From Bacteroidales bacterium (GTDB lineage Bacteria > Bacteroidota > Bacteroidia > Bacteroidales > UBA1402), in assembly GCA_017468435.1 (NCBI GenBank), contig JAFUIP010000007.1:1-33761 (forward strand): a stretch of DNA of 33,761 nucleotides, written 5' to 3'. Positions 17,037 through 23,957 of this stretch are shown one piece after another; within the stretch, counting starts at the first letter, position 1; every line of letters starts with the position of its first letter. The notes under the pieces were generated by a model. The model did no database searches. It had not been told where the DNA came from and worked only from the letters and a program-made list of their open reading frames with translations. The translations under genes were made by a program, and so were the position numbers.

Positions 17037-18605
17037 ATGGTACACAAATACGATTATTTGGTTATCGGTTCCGGTCTGGCCGGAATGAGCTTTGCGCTGA
17101 AGGTAGCCGAAAAGGGCAGTGTCGCTCTTATTTGTAAAGCAGGTATGGAAGAAGCCAATACCTATTATGCCCAGGGCGGTATTGCGGCTGTAACCAACTT
17201 GGCAGTAGATAATTTCGAAAAGCATGTGCAAGACACCATGATTGCCGGCGACCATATCAACGATCCGGAGGCGGTGCACAAAGTGGTGTATAATGCGCCC
17301 GAACAGATTCAGGCACTGATAGATTGGGGCGTCAATTTCGACAAAAAAGAAGATGGCGACTTCGATTTGCATCGCGAGGGCGGACACAGCGAGTTCCGTA
17401 TTTTGCATCATGCCGACAACACCGGCGCAGAAATTCAGCGATCGCTCATCAAGGCGGTGAAGCAACATCCTAATATTCACATTTTTACCAATCATTTCGC
17501 AGTAGAAATCATCACCCAACACCATCTGGGCATCATTGTGACGCGTTATACGCAGGGTATCAGATGTTTCGGTGCTTACGTGCTGAACGAAGAAAACGGC
17601 CAGGTGGATACTTTCCTTTCTAAGATAACGGTGATGGCCACGGGCGGTTGCGAAGCCGTGTATCGTTCCACGACGAATCCTTTGGTGGCTACCGGCGATG
17701 GTATTGCCATGGTTTACAGAGCCAAAGGTGCGGTGAAAGACATGGAGTTCATACAGTTCCATCCCACGGCTTTGTACAATCCCGGCGATCGTCCGGCCTT
17801 CCTTATCACGGAAGCCATGCGAGGCTACGGCGGCATGTTGCGTACACTCGACGGCAAGGAATTCATGCACAAATACGATGAACGTCTTTCTTTGGCTCCG
17901 CGCGATATCGTGGCCCGCGCCATCGACAACGAAATGAAGCTTCGCGGCGAAGACCATGTTTTCCTGGATGTGACGCATAAGGATCCCGAAGAAACGCGTA
18001 AACATTTCCCGAATATTTATAAAAAATGTCTGTCCATCGGCATCGATATTACCAAAGATTATATTCCTGTGGCTCCGGCTGCGCATTATCTCTGCGGCGG
18101 TATCAAGGTAGATTTGGACGGACAAAGCAGCATCCGTCGTCTGTATGCCATAGGCGAATGTTCTTGCACGGGCTTGCACGGAGGTAATCGTCTGGCCAGC
18201 AACTCGCTTATAGAGGCGGTGGTGTATGCCGATGCGGCTGCCAAGCATTCTTTGTCGGTGCTCGATCGTTACGATTTCAACGAAGATGTGCCCGAATGGA
18301 ATGCCGAAGGCACTATCTCTACCGAAGAACGCGTGCTTATCACTCAGAGTATTAAGGAAGTAAACCAGTTGATGGAGGCATACGTGGGCATTGTTCGAAG
18401 CAATACGCGCCTTACGCGTGCCTGGAATCGTCTGGATATTCTTTACGAAGAAACCGAAGCACTTTTCAAACGCAGCAAAGCCACGCGCGAACTTTGCGAG
18501 CTTAGAAACCTTATCAACGTGGGCTATCTGATTACGCGTCAGGCTATGGAACGCAAGGAAAGTCGCGGCCTGCATTATACCATCGATTATCCGCCTCAAA
18601 AATAA
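17037..18605 (+). CDS. nadB: L-aspartate oxidase
   Basis: FAD enzyme that oxidises L-aspartate to iminoaspartate, the first step of de novo NAD synthesis; its partner NadA is not in the window. Length is 522 residues, normal for the family. The FAD-binding motif is IGSGLAG (10-16). EANTYYAQGGIAAV (40-53) is the typical NadB segment that separates it from succinate dehydrogenase flavoproteins. REGGHSEFRILH and EFIQFHPTALY are further active-site parts, and GLHGGNRLASNSLIEA binds the flavin near residue 380. A C-terminal helical domain follows (LTRAWNRLDILYEE). The radical SAM gene starts 5 bases after its stop, so the two are probably co-transcribed. Confidence 0.95.
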   Translation: MVHKYDYLVIGSGLAGMSFALKVAEKGSVALICKAGMEEANTYYAQGGIAAVTNLAVDNFEKHVQDTMIAGDHINDPEAVHKVVYNAPEQIQALIDWGVNFDKKEDGDFDLHREGGHSEFRILHHADNTGAEIQRSLIKAVKQHPNIHIFTNHFAVEIITQHHLGIIVTRYTQGIRCFGAYVLNEENGQVDTFLSKITVMATGGCEAVYRSTTNPLVATGDGIAMVYRAKGAVKDMEFIQFHPTALYNPGDRPAFLITEAMRGYGGMLRTLDGKEFMHKYDERLSLAPRDIVARAIDNEMKLRGEDHVFLDVTHKDPEETRKHFPNIYKKCLSIGIDITKDYIPVAPAAHYLCGGIKVDLDGQSSIRRLYAIGECSCTGLHGGNRLASNSLIEAVVYADAAAKHSLSVLDRYDFNEDVPEWNAEGTISTEERVLITQSIKEVNQLMEAYVGIVRSNTRLTRAWNRLDILYEETEALFKRSKATRELCELRNLINVGYLITRQAMERKESRGLHYTIDYPPQK

Positions 18606-18610
18606 TTGTC

Positions 18611-19390
18611 ATGGCCACCGTGCTTTATCCTGATATTGTTTTCGGCCCCGTTCATTCGCGTCGTTTGGGTATTTCGTTGGGAATTAATCTTTTGCCTTTG
18701 AAACGAAAATTCTGCACCTTCGACTGTGTGTATTGCGAATGCGGACTTGGCGAAATGTTTGCCAAAAATCCCTTGCCGAGTGCGGAAGATATCGCTGAGG
18801 CTTTGCGTACCAAGTTGCAGGCTTTGAAGGCCGAAGGCATCACGCCAGATGTGCTCACTTTTGCCGGAAACGGCGAGCCGACGCTGCATCCCGAATTTCC
18901 GCAGATTGTAGAAGTGGTGACGGCCTTGCGCAACGAGTTTTTCCCCGATGCAAAAGTGTCTGTCTTGTCGAATGCCACGCAGATTCATCGCGACGAAATC
19001 CGTCAGGCACTGCTCAAAGTCGATAACAACATCTTGAAACTCGATTCCGCTTTCGACGACACCATGCGTCAGATGAATCGTCCTTGGAATCCCGATTATA
19101 ACGTGGCCGATTTGGTGAAGAATTTGCAGGCTTTCGAGGGCCGACTCATTGTGCAGACCATGTTTCTGAAGGGTTCGTACTTGGGCCGCTCTTTCGATAA
19201 CACCACGCCCGAAGAAGTGCAGGCATGGATTCGCTTGGTAGATGCCATTCGTCCTGCTTCGGTGATGATTTACAGCCTCGACCGGGAAGCACCGGTAAAG
19301 ACGCTCGAAAAAATACCTGTGGAAAAATTGCGTGAGATTGCCGAAGAATTAAAAAAGGCCACGGGCATTGCTGCAACCGTGGCCGGGTAA
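18611..19390 (+). CDS. radical SAM protein, COG0731-like
   Basis: A 259-residue protein with the radical SAM cluster motif CX3CX2C at Cys35, Cys39 and Cys42 (FCTFDCVYCECG). It is preceded by FGPVHSRRLGISLGINLLP, the N-terminal signature of the COG0731 group, a relative of the wybutosine enzyme TYW1. AGNGEPTLHPEF (near 79-90) is the SAM-binding GGE-like element. There is no second cysteine cluster and no flavodoxin domain, so it is not TYW1 itself. The substrate is unknown. Its position 5 bases behind nadB does not reveal a role, though both handle iron-sulfur or redox chemistry. Confidence 0.85.
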   Translation: MATVLYPDIVFGPVHSRRLGISLGINLLPLKRKFCTFDCVYCECGLGEMFAKNPLPSAEDIAEALRTKLQALKAEGITPDVLTFAGNGEPTLHPEFPQIVEVVTALRNEFFPDAKVSVLSNATQIHRDEIRQALLKVDNNILKLDSAFDDTMRQMNRPWNPDYNVADLVKNLQAFEGRLIVQTMFLKGSYLGRSFDNTTPEEVQAWIRLVDAIRPASVMIYSLDREAPVKTLEKIPVEKLREIAEELKKATGIAATVAG

Positions 19391-19419
19391 GCTCTCGTAC
19401 TTTAGGTAAAGAAAAGAGG

Positions 19420-19899
19420 TTAATTTCTAGGACCTCGCTCTCCACCTTGTCTGTTTTGGCGTGCCTGCTGGCGACGTTGCTCCATTTCTTGCAACCATTT
19501 TTCGTAAGCGGCAGCCTGCTCTTTGGTAAAGATGGCATTCAAGGCTTCCTTTTTAATATTGTTTCTCTCTTCGTATTGTTTTCTGAAAGCTTCGCGATCG
19601 AAGTTTTGAGTATTTCCTTGTTCGCGTTCGGCGCGTACTTTCGCCATTTGTACAGAATCTTGCAAAGCGCAGGTGTACAATACCTTGTAAACGTCGGCAA
19701 TCTGTTTGTCAGATAAGTTGACAACTTGATGAATTCTTGCAGTTTCTCTTTCTGCGCGGTTTTGTACCGTCCATTCCTGACGGCCTTGAGCATTTCTCTG
19801 GCCTCTTTCTCCGCGAGGACCTTGCGGGCGATCTTGAGCCATCAGACTCAGAGATGCAAATGCCAATACAATCGACATCAATGTTTTAAGAACTTTCAT
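19420..19899 (-). CDS. small secreted Spy-like helical protein
   Basis: A 159-residue protein with a Sec signal peptide (KVLKTLMSIVLAFASLSLMA, then QD), so it is periplasmic or exported. The mature part starts with a Gly/Arg/Gln-rich stretch (PQGPRGERGQRN), then two helical segments resembling the LTxxQ repeats of Spy/CpxP-type proteins (VNLSDKQIADVYKVLYT and LNAIFTKEQAAAYEKWLQEM), and ends in a basic, Gln-rich tail. Bacteroidetes have many such small proteins (DUF4890-like); a chaperone or metal-stress role is possible but not shown. It converges on the radical SAM gene with 29 bases between stops and lies downstream of the J-domain gene's terminator, so it should have its own promoter, which I could not find. 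Confidence 0.75.
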   Translation of the reverse strand: MKVLKTLMSIVLAFASLSLMAQDRPQGPRGERGQRNAQGRQEWTVQNRAERETARIHQVVNLSDKQIADVYKVLYTCALQDSVQMAKVRAEREQGNTQNFDREAFRKQYEERNNIKKEALNAIFTKEQAAAYEKWLQEMEQRRQQARQNRQGGERGPRN

Positions 19900-19925
19900 A
19901 AAGCGTATTTTAATGTTGTGGTTAT

Positions 19926-19969
19926 AAAAAAACCATTGCTTCGTTCACCTTGGGTTTTCGAAACAATGG
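19926..19969 (-). terminator. terminator of the TerB/J-domain gene
   Basis: Read on the minus strand, CCATTG and CAATGG close a hairpin over 19933-19969. An inner TTCG/CGAA extends it after one mismatch, and seven Ts follow directly (complement of 19926-19932). It lies 44 bases past the stop of the gene at 20013. Confidence 0.75.
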
Positions 19970-20012
19970 CTTAGATATGTCAAGTTTAAAATGGTTTAAT
20001 AGATGCAGAAAA

Positions 20013-20762
20013 TTAATTGAATCCGCGTTCTTTTTTAATTTCTTCGTAAGCAGCATTGAGTTGCTGGAACTTTTCTTTTGCCTGGCGCTGAACATCTTCG
20101 CCCAAATGGCTCACCTTGTCGGGATGATATTTGACGGCCATTTTCTTGTAAGCTTTCTTTATCTCTTCAATGCTGGCATCCGGGCTGATTTCCAGAATCT
20201 TGTACGCACTTTCCGTGTCTTTTACAAACATGGCCTTAATCGATTCGAAATCGACAGCGGAAATTCCTAAATACTGAGCGATGCGTTTCAAAATGACAAT
20301 TTCGGCTTCGCAGACGCTGTTGTCGCTTTGAGCCAAACCAAACAGATAATGAAGCAGTTGCAGACGCGATGAATGGTCCATTTGGAAACGGATTTGCTGG
20401 CAGACCTCAGGCAAGTTGATGTCTTGTTTTAGCAACTCCTTGAAAACCAGAATGTATTGTGCGGCTTTTTCTTGGCCGAACTGATGTTTGAAAAAGGCTT
20501 TCACATATTCCAACTCCGATTTCTTCAGCGAACTATCAGCTTTCATGACAGCGGCCGACAGCACCAGCAGGCTGATGCCGAAGTCTCCTTCGTGGGTTTG
20601 TTGTCTTTTGTAGCTTGTGGAGTGGGTTTGTCCGTTGTCAACGGCATATTCGCCAGAGGTCATTCCCTCAAACATTTTACCGATAAAAAAACCGAGAATT
20701 CCTCCCAAAGGCCCGCCCAGGGCCCATCCGGCAACGCCGCCGATCCATTTAAGTGCACTCAT
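20013..20762 (-). CDS. TerB- and J-domain protein (DjlA-like co-chaperone)
   Basis: A 249-residue protein. A glycine-rich hydrophobic N terminus (WIGGVAGWALGGPLGGILGFFIGKMF, 6-31) could insert in or associate with a membrane. Next comes a TerB/DjlA-type helical domain (about 58-175) with acidic residues in ADSSLKKSELEYVKAFF. A C-terminal J domain follows (about 183-246), with the obligatory HPD at 213-215 in KYHPDK. J proteins stimulate DnaK ATPase and bring it substrates. The order of domains matches E. coli DjlA. It has a good promoter at 20785-20816 and its own terminator, so it is probably a single-gene unit, divergent from the sigma operon. Confidence 0.88.
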   Translation of the reverse strand: MSALKWIGGVAGWALGGPLGGILGFFIGKMFEGMTSGEYAVDNGQTHSTSYKRQQTHEGDFGISLLVLSAAVMKADSSLKKSELEYVKAFFKHQFGQEKAAQYILVFKELLKQDINLPEVCQQIRFQMDHSSRLQLLHYLFGLAQSDNSVCEAEIVILKRIAQYLGISAVDFESIKAMFVKDTESAYKILEISPDASIEEIKKAYKKMAVKYHPDKVSHLGEDVQRQAKEKFQQLNAAYEEIKKERGFN

Positions 20763-20784
20763 ATATTATGTTAAATATTGTTCG

Positions 20785-20816
20785 CAAAGATAAAACAAGC
20801 AGGAATAACGAGCAAA
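20785..20816 (-). promoter_or_regulatory. promoter for the TerB/J-domain gene
   Basis: On the minus strand TATCTTTG (complement of 20785-20792) and TTTG (complement of 20813-20816) are 20 bases apart, close to the expected Bacteroidetes spacing. The ATG is 22 bases further on. Confidence 0.65.
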
Positions 20817-20915
20817 AATTCGTTCCTTTGTATAATATTGCCATTTTTCTTGCAAAAATAATGCCAAGAAAATATGGCGGGTTTTTGTAACGTTTTGCGC
20901 AGAATATTGTCTATT

Positions 20916-21470
20916 ATGTCCGATTTGATTGAAAATATGGGATGTACATCGGAAGAACGTTCGTTGGTGGAGGCTTGTCTAAGGGGCGAGCGCTCTGCTC
21001 AAAAGCGTTTGTACGACATCTATGCGCAACGTATGATGCCCATTTGCATCCGCTACACCAACGACCGCGACTCGGCGCTCGACTTGCTCCACGATGGTTT
21101 TGTGAAAGTGTTTGCCCATCTCGAGGATTTTAAATTTGAGGGTTCTTTCGATGGTTGGATGCGAAGAATTTTTGTCAACACAGCCTTGGGGCAGGTCAGG
21201 AAAGTGGCCGAACAGCCTTACATGGTCGATGTGGAAGAGGCTTATGGCCTGTCGCAGAACGATTATTCGGTGCTCGACGAAATGTCGGCCGAGGAGATTT
21301 TGCAGTGCGTGGCGCGGTTGCCGGATGTGTATAGGAGGGTGTTCAATATGTATGTGATGGACGATTATTCGCATAAGGAAATCGCTGAAAAACTGAATAT
21401 TACAGAACCTTCGTCTCGTGTGTATTTTTTAAGAGCCAGAAAACTCTTGCAGGAAATGTTGGAGAAATAA
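20916..21470 (+). CDS. ECF-type RNA polymerase sigma factor
   Basis: A 184-residue group 4 sigma factor. Region 2 is LYDIYAQRMMPICIRYTNDRD followed by ALDLLHDGFVKVFAHLEDFKFEGSFDGWMRRI. Region 4 is CVARLPDVYRRVFNMYVMDDYSHKEIAEKLNI and SSRVYFLRARKLLQEM. The ATG at 20916 is preferred over the earlier in-frame start at 20874, whose 14 extra residues are not sigma-like. The stop is 10 bases from the membrane-anchored barrel protein, a layout in which the second gene usually controls the sigma factor. No FecR-type anti-sigma gene or TonB receptor is adjacent, so this is not a Fec-type carbohydrate or iron module. Its target promoters are unknown. Confidence 0.92.
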   Translation: MSDLIENMGCTSEERSLVEACLRGERSAQKRLYDIYAQRMMPICIRYTNDRDSALDLLHDGFVKVFAHLEDFKFEGSFDGWMRRIFVNTALGQVRKVAEQPYMVDVEEAYGLSQNDYSVLDEMSAEEILQCVARLPDVYRRVFNMYVMDDYSHKEIAEKLNITEPSSRVYFLRARKLLQEMLEK

Positions 21471-21480
21471 GGAAGATAAT

Positions 21481-22875
21481 ATGAAAGAAGACAATCAATT
21501 AAAAGAATATTTTAAACGACGCTTGGGTGAATTGGGCGATGCCTCGAATCTTGGCGCTTCTCGCGATGCTCGCTCGCCGTTCGAAGTGCCTTCGTTCGAG
21601 GAAATGTTTAAGCCTGAGGAACTGATTGCGCCCAAACCTCGCCTGCGATTGTGGCCTGTTTTTGCGGCAGTATCGTCTGTGGCTGCGGCTATTTTGCTTT
21701 TATTTACCTTTGTTTTTGATGCCTCCGAGAAGGCTCTTCCTGCGGATGATTTTGCTTCATCGGATTCTGTGACGGAAGAAGTTTCGCTTGCCGACGCTCC
21801 GCTTGCGGGTCTTGCGTCACATTCACAAAGCCCTGTCGCACAAATAAATACTTCGCAGCCAACAGCAACCGGCATCTCTCAGCCAACGAAAGCCAAAGTC
21901 TCTCAGCCGGTAGGGGCCATACGACCTGAGGATTTGTTTGCGGCTGTGGATTTTGATTCTGAAACGAGGGAACTAGAACTGGTTGCTAAATTCGGAATGG
22001 CGTCCGAATCCAAAGCTGAACCCGAGTCTGAAACCGAAACTGCCCCTGAAACTGAGCCTGAATTAGCGCCCTCGCCCGAGCCCGAAACTGAGCTCGAGCC
22101 CGCAAAGTTTGAGCGCAGTATCGAAGAAGCCTACGCTGAGGCTCGTCAGCAGAAAACGAAACCTTTTTCGCGTCGTATCAGTTATGGGGCGCGATTTACT
22201 CAGAACAGCAGTCTGCTAGCTTCGGTGACGCCTTCCGGCACGACGGCCTCGCCCATGTCGAATCTTGTCAGCAGCTATGGAAATGTCGGTTTGCGTTCGG
22301 CTACTCCGAAGAATGAATGGAAAACCCCGCAAAACCTTACAAAAAGCCAGTTGATGGCCTACAAGCCGATGTATCGTTATCCCTTGTCTCTTGGCGTGGA
22401 AGTGGGCATTCCGCTTTCGCCCTTGTTCGCTTTGCATACCGGTCTGACGTACACGTATTTATCATCAGAAATCTCCGGTGGACAAGAAAATGCTTCTTTG
22501 TGGACTTTGCAGCAGGCCTTACATTATGTGGGAATTCCTTTAAGCTTGGCAATCAATATTTTCGATAGTGATAGATGGCGTTTTTATGCGGCGCTGGGCG
22601 GAGGATTGGAAAAGGGAATCTGCGGCACGCAACGTTCCATGGTAAGAAAATCTTTCGATGATGCCTATTCAACAGAAATAACTCGACAAGCAGTGCAAGG
22701 TGTTCAACCCTATGCGGCTGCTTCATTGGGGCTTAGCTATACATTTTCATCGGATTGGGCGCTGTATCTGGCACCGGGACTGAACTATTATTTCGATACG
22801 GATCAGCCTATGAGTATTCGTACAAAAAAGCCTCTTAATCTGAATGTTAGCGCCGGTTTTAGAAGATCATTTTAA
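21481..22875 (+). CDS. sigma-linked inner-membrane-anchored outer-membrane beta-barrel protein
   Basis: A 464-residue protein of unusual layout. Residues 1-56 are charged and should be cytoplasmic, with a conserved-looking VPSFEEMF at 36-43. One strong transmembrane segment follows (57-79, WPVFAAVSSVAAAILLLFTFVF). Residues 80-229 form a long disordered linker with three SQPT/SQPV octads (125-143) and a Pro/Glu/Thr-rich stretch (178-208). From 230 to the end the sequence looks like an outer-membrane beta-barrel (PorT/OMP_b-brl type): alternating hydrophobic strands, aromatic girdles, and a final phenylalanine as expected for an Omp85 signal. No cleavable signal peptide is seen. The N terminus is a plausible anti-sigma element for the sigma factor 10 bases upstream. 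Similar sigma-barrel pairs exist in Bacteroidales; how they work is inference. Confidence 0.75.
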   Translation: MKEDNQLKEYFKRRLGELGDASNLGASRDARSPFEVPSFEEMFKPEELIAPKPRLRLWPVFAAVSSVAAAILLLFTFVFDASEKALPADDFASSDSVTEEVSLADAPLAGLASHSQSPVAQINTSQPTATGISQPTKAKVSQPVGAIRPEDLFAAVDFDSETRELELVAKFGMASESKAEPESETETAPETEPELAPSPEPETELEPAKFERSIEEAYAEARQQKTKPFSRRISYGARFTQNSSLLASVTPSGTTASPMSNLVSSYGNVGLRSATPKNEWKTPQNLTKSQLMAYKPMYRYPLSLGVEVGIPLSPLFALHTGLTYTYLSSEISGGQENASLWTLQQALHYVGIPLSLAINIFDSDRWRFYAALGGGLEKGICGTQRSMVRKSFDDAYSTEITRQAVQGVQPYAAASLGLSYTFSSDWALYLAPGLNYYFDTDQPMSIRTKKPLNLNVSAGFRRSF

Positions 22876-22893
22876 AAAAGATTGAAAAAAATT

Positions 22894-22909
22894 CGCAAAA
22901 CGTTTTGCG
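22894..22909. repeat. 16-bp perfect palindrome over the tRNA-Gln -33 box
   Basis: CGCAAAACGTTTTGCG is its own reverse complement and includes the TTTG -33 element of the tRNA-Gln promoter (22904-22907). It lies 18 bases after the sigma-operon stop. No T run follows it on the plus strand, so it is a poor terminator; it may be an operator or chance. Confidence 0.5.
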
Positions 22910-22934
22910 GCATTCACAAAAAACTATACTTTTG
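22904..22934 (+). promoter_or_regulatory. promoter for tRNA-Gln
   Basis: TTTG (22904-22907), exactly 19 bases, then TACTTTTG (22927-22934): a full match to the Bacteroidetes vegetative promoter. The tRNA begins 21 bases after the -7 box. Confidence 0.8.
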
Positions 22935-22955
22935 TGCCCGCAAAGAAAGCGTTAT

Positions 22956-23026
22956 TGCTCCGTTGTGTAATGGTAGCACTGCAGATTCTGGTTCTGCCTG
23001 TCTGGGTTCGAGTCCTAGCGGAGCAA
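22956..23026 (+). tRNA. tRNA-Gln (anticodon CTG)
   Basis: The cloverleaf folds fully. Acceptor stem TGCTCCG/CGGAGCA; D arm GTG/CAC; anticodon stem GCAGA/TCTGC with loop TTCTGGT and anticodon CTG at 22988-22990; T arm CTGGG/CCTAG with loop TTCGAGT; discriminator A at 23026. CCA is not encoded. An 18-bp hairpin follows directly, and its 5' arm starts in the last bases of the acceptor. Confidence 0.95.
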
Positions 23027-23070
23027 CAAGAGACTTCAATCGAAATCGGTTGGAGTCTCTTGTTGTTTCC
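23024..23070 (+). terminator. long hairpin after tRNA-Gln
   Basis: Bases 23024-23041 pair with 23048-23065 (18 pairs, two of them G-T, loop GAAATC). The outer arms are CAACAAGAGACT and AGTCTCTTGTTG. The T run that follows (TTTCC) is short, so it may be a weak terminator, a processing stem for the tRNA 3' end, or both. The cyclophilin gene starts 35 bases later. Confidence 0.65.
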
Positions 23071-23100
23071 GGAGTCTTTTGGTTTAAAAAGTATATCCCT

Positions 23101-23913
23101 ATGAAAAAGAGTGTATTGCTGATTGTGTCTTGCTTGCTTTATATGGCTGCATTTTCTTCGGCGAAGGCCGAAAAAGATACCATGGTGATTAAAACGAATT
23201 TGGGTGTGATGAAGGCGGTTTTTCTCGAAGAATCGCCCAAGCATGTGGCGCTGTACAAGGAAAGAATCAAGATGGGCGCTTTCGATGGAACCCTGTTTTT
23301 TCGCGTGGTGCCGGGCTTTATGATTCAGGGCGGCTCTCCCGATTCGCGCAACGCGGAGCCGGGGAAAAGGGTAGGCATGGGCAGTACGCAATATCTTCTT
23401 TCTCCGGAGTTTAACAAGGAACACGTGGCCGTAAAGGGCATGATTGCCGCGCCGCGACAGCCAGATAATATCAATCCTCAGAAGAAGTCCGATTGCAGTC
23501 AGTTTTTCATTGTGCAAGGCAAACCTTATCGCAGCGGCTATCTCGATACCTTGGAAATGGCGAAGAATAATCCGCTGAAAAATGCTTGGTGGAAGGAAAA
23601 CTATATGCCTCACAAGGCTCAGATGGATAGCCTTAAAGCAGTGAATCGCAAGGAGTTTGCCAGACAATACAAGGCTTATCGCGCCGAGATGCAAGCCTAT
23701 TTGGAGAATCATCCTGATGCTTTGGTTTTCAGTGAGGAAGAACGTCAGGTGCTCACCACGCAAGGCGGCGAGTTGAAACTTAACAACGAATATACGTATT
23801 TTGCCAAAGTGGTGGAAGGCCTCGAAGTTATCGATGCCATTGCGCGTCTCAAGTGTGACAAAAACGAACGCCCCTTGCAAGATGTTAAGATTCTGTCGGT
23901 GACGCTACAGTAA
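23101..23913 (+). CDS. secreted cyclophilin-type peptidylprolyl isomerase
   Basis: A 270-residue exported protein. The ATG at 23101 gives a signal peptide (KKSVLLIVSCLLYMAAFSSAKA). In-frame codons upstream run through the tRNA and are rejected. The cyclophilin fold shows FFRVVPGFMIQGGSP and, later, CSQFFIVQG, with the C-terminal VVEGLEVIDAIARL. Between the two halves there is an inserted charged helical segment (about 150-215, from WWKENYMPHKAQ to HPDALVFSEEERQ), as in other Bacteroidales members. It should speed proline isomerisation during folding of periplasmic or outer-membrane proteins. It has no obvious promoter of its own and may depend on read-through from tRNA-Gln. Confidence 0.9.
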   Translation: MKKSVLLIVSCLLYMAAFSSAKAEKDTMVIKTNLGVMKAVFLEESPKHVALYKERIKMGAFDGTLFFRVVPGFMIQGGSPDSRNAEPGKRVGMGSTQYLLSPEFNKEHVAVKGMIAAPRQPDNINPQKKSDCSQFFIVQGKPYRSGYLDTLEMAKNNPLKNAWWKENYMPHKAQMDSLKAVNRKEFARQYKAYRAEMQAYLENHPDALVFSEEERQVLTTQGGELKLNNEYTYFAKVVEGLEVIDAIARLKCDKNERPLQDVKILSVTLQ

Positions 23914-23957
23914 CACGGCGTTTACAATAGCGCGGCTTTTACAGTAGCGCGGCTTTT
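23907..23957. repeat. 17-bp tandem repeat, three copies, at a convergent junction
   Basis: Units begin at 23907, 23924 and 23941, a period of 17 bases. The second and third (ACAATAGCGCGGCTTTT and ACAGTAGCGCGGCTTTT) differ at one base; the first is more diverged. The array spans the last codons of the cyclophilin, the 25-base gap and the last codons of the flavoprotein, whose C-terminal AALL and stop are encoded in the third unit. Confidence 0.75.

Noticed and set aside
17025..18599. 524-codon open frame antisense to nadB
   Set aside because: Same reason: mirrors nadB almost end to end and shows no recognisable domain.
22882..23100. N-terminal extension of the cyclophilin
   Set aside because: It translates through the tRNA-Gln gene; the signal peptide begins at 23101.
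16960..23101. Shared AGTATATCCCT upstream of nadB and of the cyclophilin
   Set aside because: An 11-base AT-rich match at different distances from the starts; not enough to call a regulatory motif.
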